Shown here: in pieces, positions 61,132 to 64,000 of the stretch | How the letters are laid out: the number at the start of each line of letters is the position of its first letter | Position numbering within the stretch: position 1 is the stretch's first letter | Assembly (NCBI GenBank): GCA_024400635.1 | Contig: JAKSMI010000001.1 | Location: forward strand, 629,534 to 693,533 | Direction: 5' to 3' | Source of the DNA: Bacteroidales bacterium | GTDB taxonomy: Bacteria; Bacteroidota; Bacteroidia; Bacteroidales; WCHB1-69 | DNA: 64,000 nucleotides | Position numbers and translations under genes: made by a program | The notes under the pieces: generated by a model | The model's input: only the letters and a program-made list of their open reading frames with translations | Told to the model about the DNA's origin: nothing | The model's database searches: none

Positions 61132-62632
61132 ATCAACTTATATATCAGACGAACTGATAGCCAAGTACCTTGAAGGGAAAGCTACTGCCGAAGAATGTTC
61201 CTTTGTGAAATCTTACATTGAGGAACATCCCGAAGAATGGTTGTGGTTGGAAACGGCAGCTCAGGAACTTGCCTACCAAGACATAGAGAAAAGGGAAAGG
61301 GCAGGCATTTACCAAAAGTCATTACTCAATAAAGAGGAAATGGACGATGACATGCGTTACGCCATTTCTAAGCACGGCAAGATAGATTTCGCCGCCGATG
61401 ATGGGGTCGATTGCTCTTGTGCCATCAAAGCCCAACAACTCATTTTAAGCGACTACGGCATTTTTGTCTCCACGGCCGAACTCACCCGCGTAGCACGTGA
61501 AAACGGATGGTATATTGACCGTAAAGGCAGTCCTATGGATTTCGTGGGAGAATTGCTCAATTACTACAACATTCCCGCCGTACAAATGCGAAATGCCAAT
61601 GTATATCATCTGATCCACGAATTAAGCCAGGGTCACAAGGTCATTGTCGGCATCGACATAAACGACCTGAACCAAAGCAAACAATGGCAGGAGTATGATG
61701 ATTTGCTGCTGGGCAAAGAAGCAAACCACGTATTATTGGTCGCCAGCATTCAAACCGATGCCAGCAAGCCCGCGCAAATTGTACTCTCCGACCCCTCCCA
61801 TACCGACAATTCAAGGACTATCAGTATGGAACAATTTATGTCTGCCTGGGAAGATTCCGGCTATTTTATGGTGGCCACTACGCAACCCGCTCCAGTGGAA
61901 TACAACCCCGGTATGCAATTTTTCGACTATGATCAAGGGCATATCAAGCAATTCGCAGACCTGACTTACAATGAAATCATCAAACGACTGGCTGATGACG
62001 GATTTTTCAGCGACCCTCAAAAAATCAAAACAAAGAAACTCATCCTGTGGTTCTCTTTAACTGCAATGCTATTGGTCCTCGCCGGCTTTTTCATCTTCTA
62101 CTTATTCATTCCTTTTAATATGAAAGTTAATCTGCACGAAGACCCCGCCTATCATATTCCCAACCTGCCTTTGAAAAATGGAAAAATCACCATAAGTTAT
62201 GGAAGTCAAAAATCTCACCAATTTGTCATCACTGAAAATCAAAAGGAAGTCATCATACCCGACTTGCCTCAAAAATATAGAAATACGGAAGCCCGTCTGA
62301 TATTCGAAGCCGACGGATTTGAAACTGTTGACACAATTCTTCTGCTGCACAAAACCGTCAACATTTCCTATAGACATAATAACCAATTGGCCAAAATATT
62401 CGGAGTCGTCGTCGATAGTCAGAATGGACAATGTCTGTCGGGGGTTACCATCAAAGTGCAAAATCTTTCAGCTCTTACCGATGAACAAGGTTGTTTTAAC
62501 ATAGACATCCCATTTGCGCAACAAAAGCAGGTACAAACCCTCAGTGCCTACAAAGACGGATATATGCTATGGACGGGAACCTACGAACCGTCAAGCTGTA
62601 ATCCGTGGAGTATCGTGCTTGAAAAACAATAA
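61112..62632 (+). CDS. Membrane anti-sigma-like protein with cytosolic C39-like peptidase domain
   Basis: 506 residues (a start at 61124, four codons in, is equally good). Order: an N-terminal anti-sigma-like segment (8-60: ISDELIAKYLEGKATAEECS); a C39_2-like papain-fold domain (about 85-260) with candidate nucleophile C101 or C103 (DGVDCSCAIKAQQL), His206 (GKEANHVLLV) and Asp227 (LSDPSH); one membrane helix (309-333); then two beta domains outside, the last of carboxypeptidase-regulatory type (GVVVDSQNGQCLSGVTIKVQ). The peptidase domain should lie in the cytosol beside the sigma factor. Proteolytic or binding-only role is open. Confidence 0.78.
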   Translation: MRKKMSKSTYISDELIAKYLEGKATAEECSFVKSYIEEHPEEWLWLETAAQELAYQDIEKRERAGIYQKSLLNKEEMDDDMRYAISKHGKIDFAADDGVDCSCAIKAQQLILSDYGIFVSTAELTRVARENGWYIDRKGSPMDFVGELLNYYNIPAVQMRNANVYHLIHELSQGHKVIVGIDINDLNQSKQWQEYDDLLLGKEANHVLLVASIQTDASKPAQIVLSDPSHTDNSRTISMEQFMSAWEDSGYFMVATTQPAPVEYNPGMQFFDYDQGHIKQFADLTYNEIIKRLADDGFFSDPQKIKTKKLILWFSLTAMLLVLAGFFIFYLFIPFNMKVNLHEDPAYHIPNLPLKNGKITISYGSQKSHQFVITENQKEVIIPDLPQKYRNTEARLIFEADGFETVDTILLLHKTVNISYRHNNQLAKIFGVVVDSQNGQCLSGVTIKVQNLSALTDEQGCFNIDIPFAQQKQVQTLSAYKDGYMLWTGTYEPSSCNPWSIVLEKQ

Positions 62633-62782
62633 AAATGTGACAATATGTCACATTTGTCGCCACAATTTCACAAAAACCTATATTATTTATCTCTAATTTT
62701 GCTCCATTCAAAATAAAAAATGGAGTAGATGACTAAAAATGTTCAAAAGTGTACTCTAATACCAATAAATAGATGTACACCT

Positions 62783-63100
62783 ATGACTAAAATTCATATT
62801 GGCAAACTGATTAAGGAGCAGTTTAAAAAAAGTGGCTATACAACAACTGAATTAGCCACCATGCTTCATTGTGACCGGACAAACATTTATCGCATTTTCA
62901 ACCGACAAAGCATTGATTGCGAATTGCTGAATAATATTTCGAAAGCCCTTCATTACGATTTTCTTAAAGAATATTCGCTGCCTGAAATCCAATCTCAAAA
63001 TGAAATACAACTAACCGTCAAATTTACGGATGATAAAATCATCATAACAAAACCTGCCAATCTCAATATTGAGATTAATAATAAAACCGAAGAAAAATAA
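62783..63100 (+). CDS. XRE-type helix-turn-helix regulator
   Basis: 105 residues from the Met at 62783 (MTKIHIGKLIKEQFKKSGY); an in-frame Met at 62729 is possible and is preceded by the same bases ATGACTAAAA. The HTH is clear: TTTELATMLHCDRTNIYRIF with the second helix CDRTNIYRIFN. The C-terminus is a beta strand and a basic/acidic tail. A small DNA-binding protein whose targets may be the neighbouring operons. No further genes overlap. Confidence 0.75.
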   Translation: MTKIHIGKLIKEQFKKSGYTTTELATMLHCDRTNIYRIFNRQSIDCELLNNISKALHYDFLKEYSLPEIQSQNEIQLTVKFTDDKIIITKPANLNIEINNKTEEK

Positions 63101-63169
63101 ATATTACATAAAAAATAAAAACATTACTAAAAAAACCGATGGCCCAATGCGAAAACGGGGACGTGCAAT

Positions 63170-64000
63170 ATGAAAAGAATATTATTGTTTGCAATTGCAG
63201 TGGCAATGGTAATGACCTTTGGTTCCTGCCACAAAGAAGGAAAATACACACCCAGCAAAAAAATAAGTAGGATTTATGAGGAATCCAGCTCTGATGGACG
63301 CCATTTGAGCCAGAGTTGGAACTGGAATAAAAACAAACTGCAATCCATTAATCATCACAATTATGATGGAAGCATCTATTTTACGGAAGATTTCACTTAC
63401 AAAAACGGTCGCATTTCCCGAATCGACTTGCGTTTTCCCGACTCGTATTCCTCCGATTATTTTGAAATCACATACGATGGTGGCAAATTATCCCGTATAA
63501 CAGAATACTATGACGGGCGGTTATCCAACGAATCTTCCTTTACCTATAAAAATGGTAAAATTTCCACCATGAATGAAACCTATTACTCTAAACATTACAA
63601 GGATGAGGCAATGCCAACGGTAAAATCTACTTTTTTGAGCCTAATCATACCTGAATTATCCGATAGAATAGTTGAAAATTTATACCGTTTATCAAATAAA
63701 TCAGGAAGTGATTTTTTTACTTATTCCTTTGAATGGAAGGGCAATAATATTTCCATGATTAAGTGTTCTTATGATGAGGGTGGAACCGAAACAAAATTTA
63801 CCTATGACAACAAGAAAAATCCTTTCTATGGCCTTTTAGACGATGGTTCTCCAAGCTTAGAAGCGGTTAGTTCTAAAAATAATGTCACCAGCTATACTGA
63901 TTATTATTATAATTATGATGGAGAAACGAGCATTGGTACCTGCACCTATACCTATACATACGACGGGAATTGGCCTACCAGCGAGCGCTATCAGGTTAAT
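63170..64000 (+). CDS. Lipoprotein, unknown (3' end outside window)
   Basis: 277 codons from ATG at 63170 without a stop. SPII signal MKRILLFAIAVAMVMTFGSC (lipobox FGSC, Cys20). The rest consists of repeated Tyr/Gly-rich strands such as FTYKNGRIS, ITYDGGKLSRITEYYDG and FTYKNGKISTMNETY, a YD/RHS-like or DUF4595-like repeat pattern common in Bacteroidota lipoproteins. It extends past the right edge. Confidence 0.8.
   Translation, partial: MKRILLFAIAVAMVMTFGSCHKEGKYTPSKKISRIYEESSSDGRHLSQSWNWNKNKLQSINHHNYDGSIYFTEDFTYKNGRISRIDLRFPDSYSSDYFEITYDGGKLSRITEYYDGRLSNESSFTYKNGKISTMNETYYSKHYKDEAMPTVKSTFLSLIIPELSDRIVENLYRLSNKSGSDFFTYSFEWKGNNISMIKCSYDEGGTETKFTYDNKKNPFYGLLDDGSPSLEAVSSKNNVTSYTDYYYNYDGETSIGTCTYTYTYDGNWPTSERYQVN

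Overview
The window looks like a chromosomal segment of an AT-rich, anaerobic, fermentative member of the Bacteroidota, probably Bacteroidales. The support is: two secreted proteins with type IX secretion C-terminal domains, SPII lipoproteins, a long-N-terminus Rho, repeated TAnnTTTG promoter boxes just upstream of genes, a tRNA gene without encoded CCA, pyruvate:ferredoxin oxidoreductase plus phosphotransacetylase, lysine-fermentation Kdd, and spermidine synthesis through NspC. The species cannot be named from the sequence alone.

Layout. 0-22.9 kb is mostly housekeeping: an M16 peptidase (cut by the window edge), an OppB-type permease, ApbE, an aspartate aminotransferase, TilS and SufS, a secreted trypsin-fold peptidase, Rho, a VanX-type dipeptidase, WecB/IspD, ThpR, GcvP, NspC, an MFS carrier and a tRNA-Val. 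22.9-24 kb, directly behind the tRNA, has no intact gene. It holds direct repeats, two copies of a decayed coding fragment, a row of small hairpins and a 134-bp nested inverted repeat. 24-29.6 kb encodes two tandem paralogous lipoproteins and a C10 + M6 double-protease exoprotein.

29.6-46.2 kb is an accessory region. It has two DUF1016 (YhcG-like) genes, one lacking its nuclease domain, and a frameshifted kinase-like gene. It also has a five-gene envelope operon (CsgG-like, LPP20-like, DUF6175-like, TPR-like and a small exported protein) behind a 135-bp nested inverted repeat. A DUF4062/ATPase regulator, a KAP NTPase and a type II restriction-modification operon with a fused m5C/m6A methyltransferase follow, with several gene remnants (DUF4143, DUF6155, DUF45, a nifJ fragment, a gene with an in-frame stop). 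It reads as a defence and mobile-gene island in turnover.

46.3-64 kb returns to core metabolism and envelope functions: nifJ and pta (divergent; pyruvate to acetyl-CoA to acetyl-phosphate), an outer-membrane protein, a LolC/E-type permease, kdd, and a compact two-gene amino-acid ABC importer with unusual fusions. A dCMP deaminase with a small kinase, and a TPR protein / ECF sigma / membrane C39-like anti-sigma signalling operon come next. The window ends with an XRE-type regulator and a lipoprotein cut by its edge.

The best candidates for undescribed biology are the CsgG/LPP20/DUF6175-like operon, the sigma/C39 anti-sigma module, the permuted solute-binding ABC importer with an RsbW-like ATPase tail, and the structured non-coding segments at 23.3-23.7 kb and 35.2-35.3 kb.
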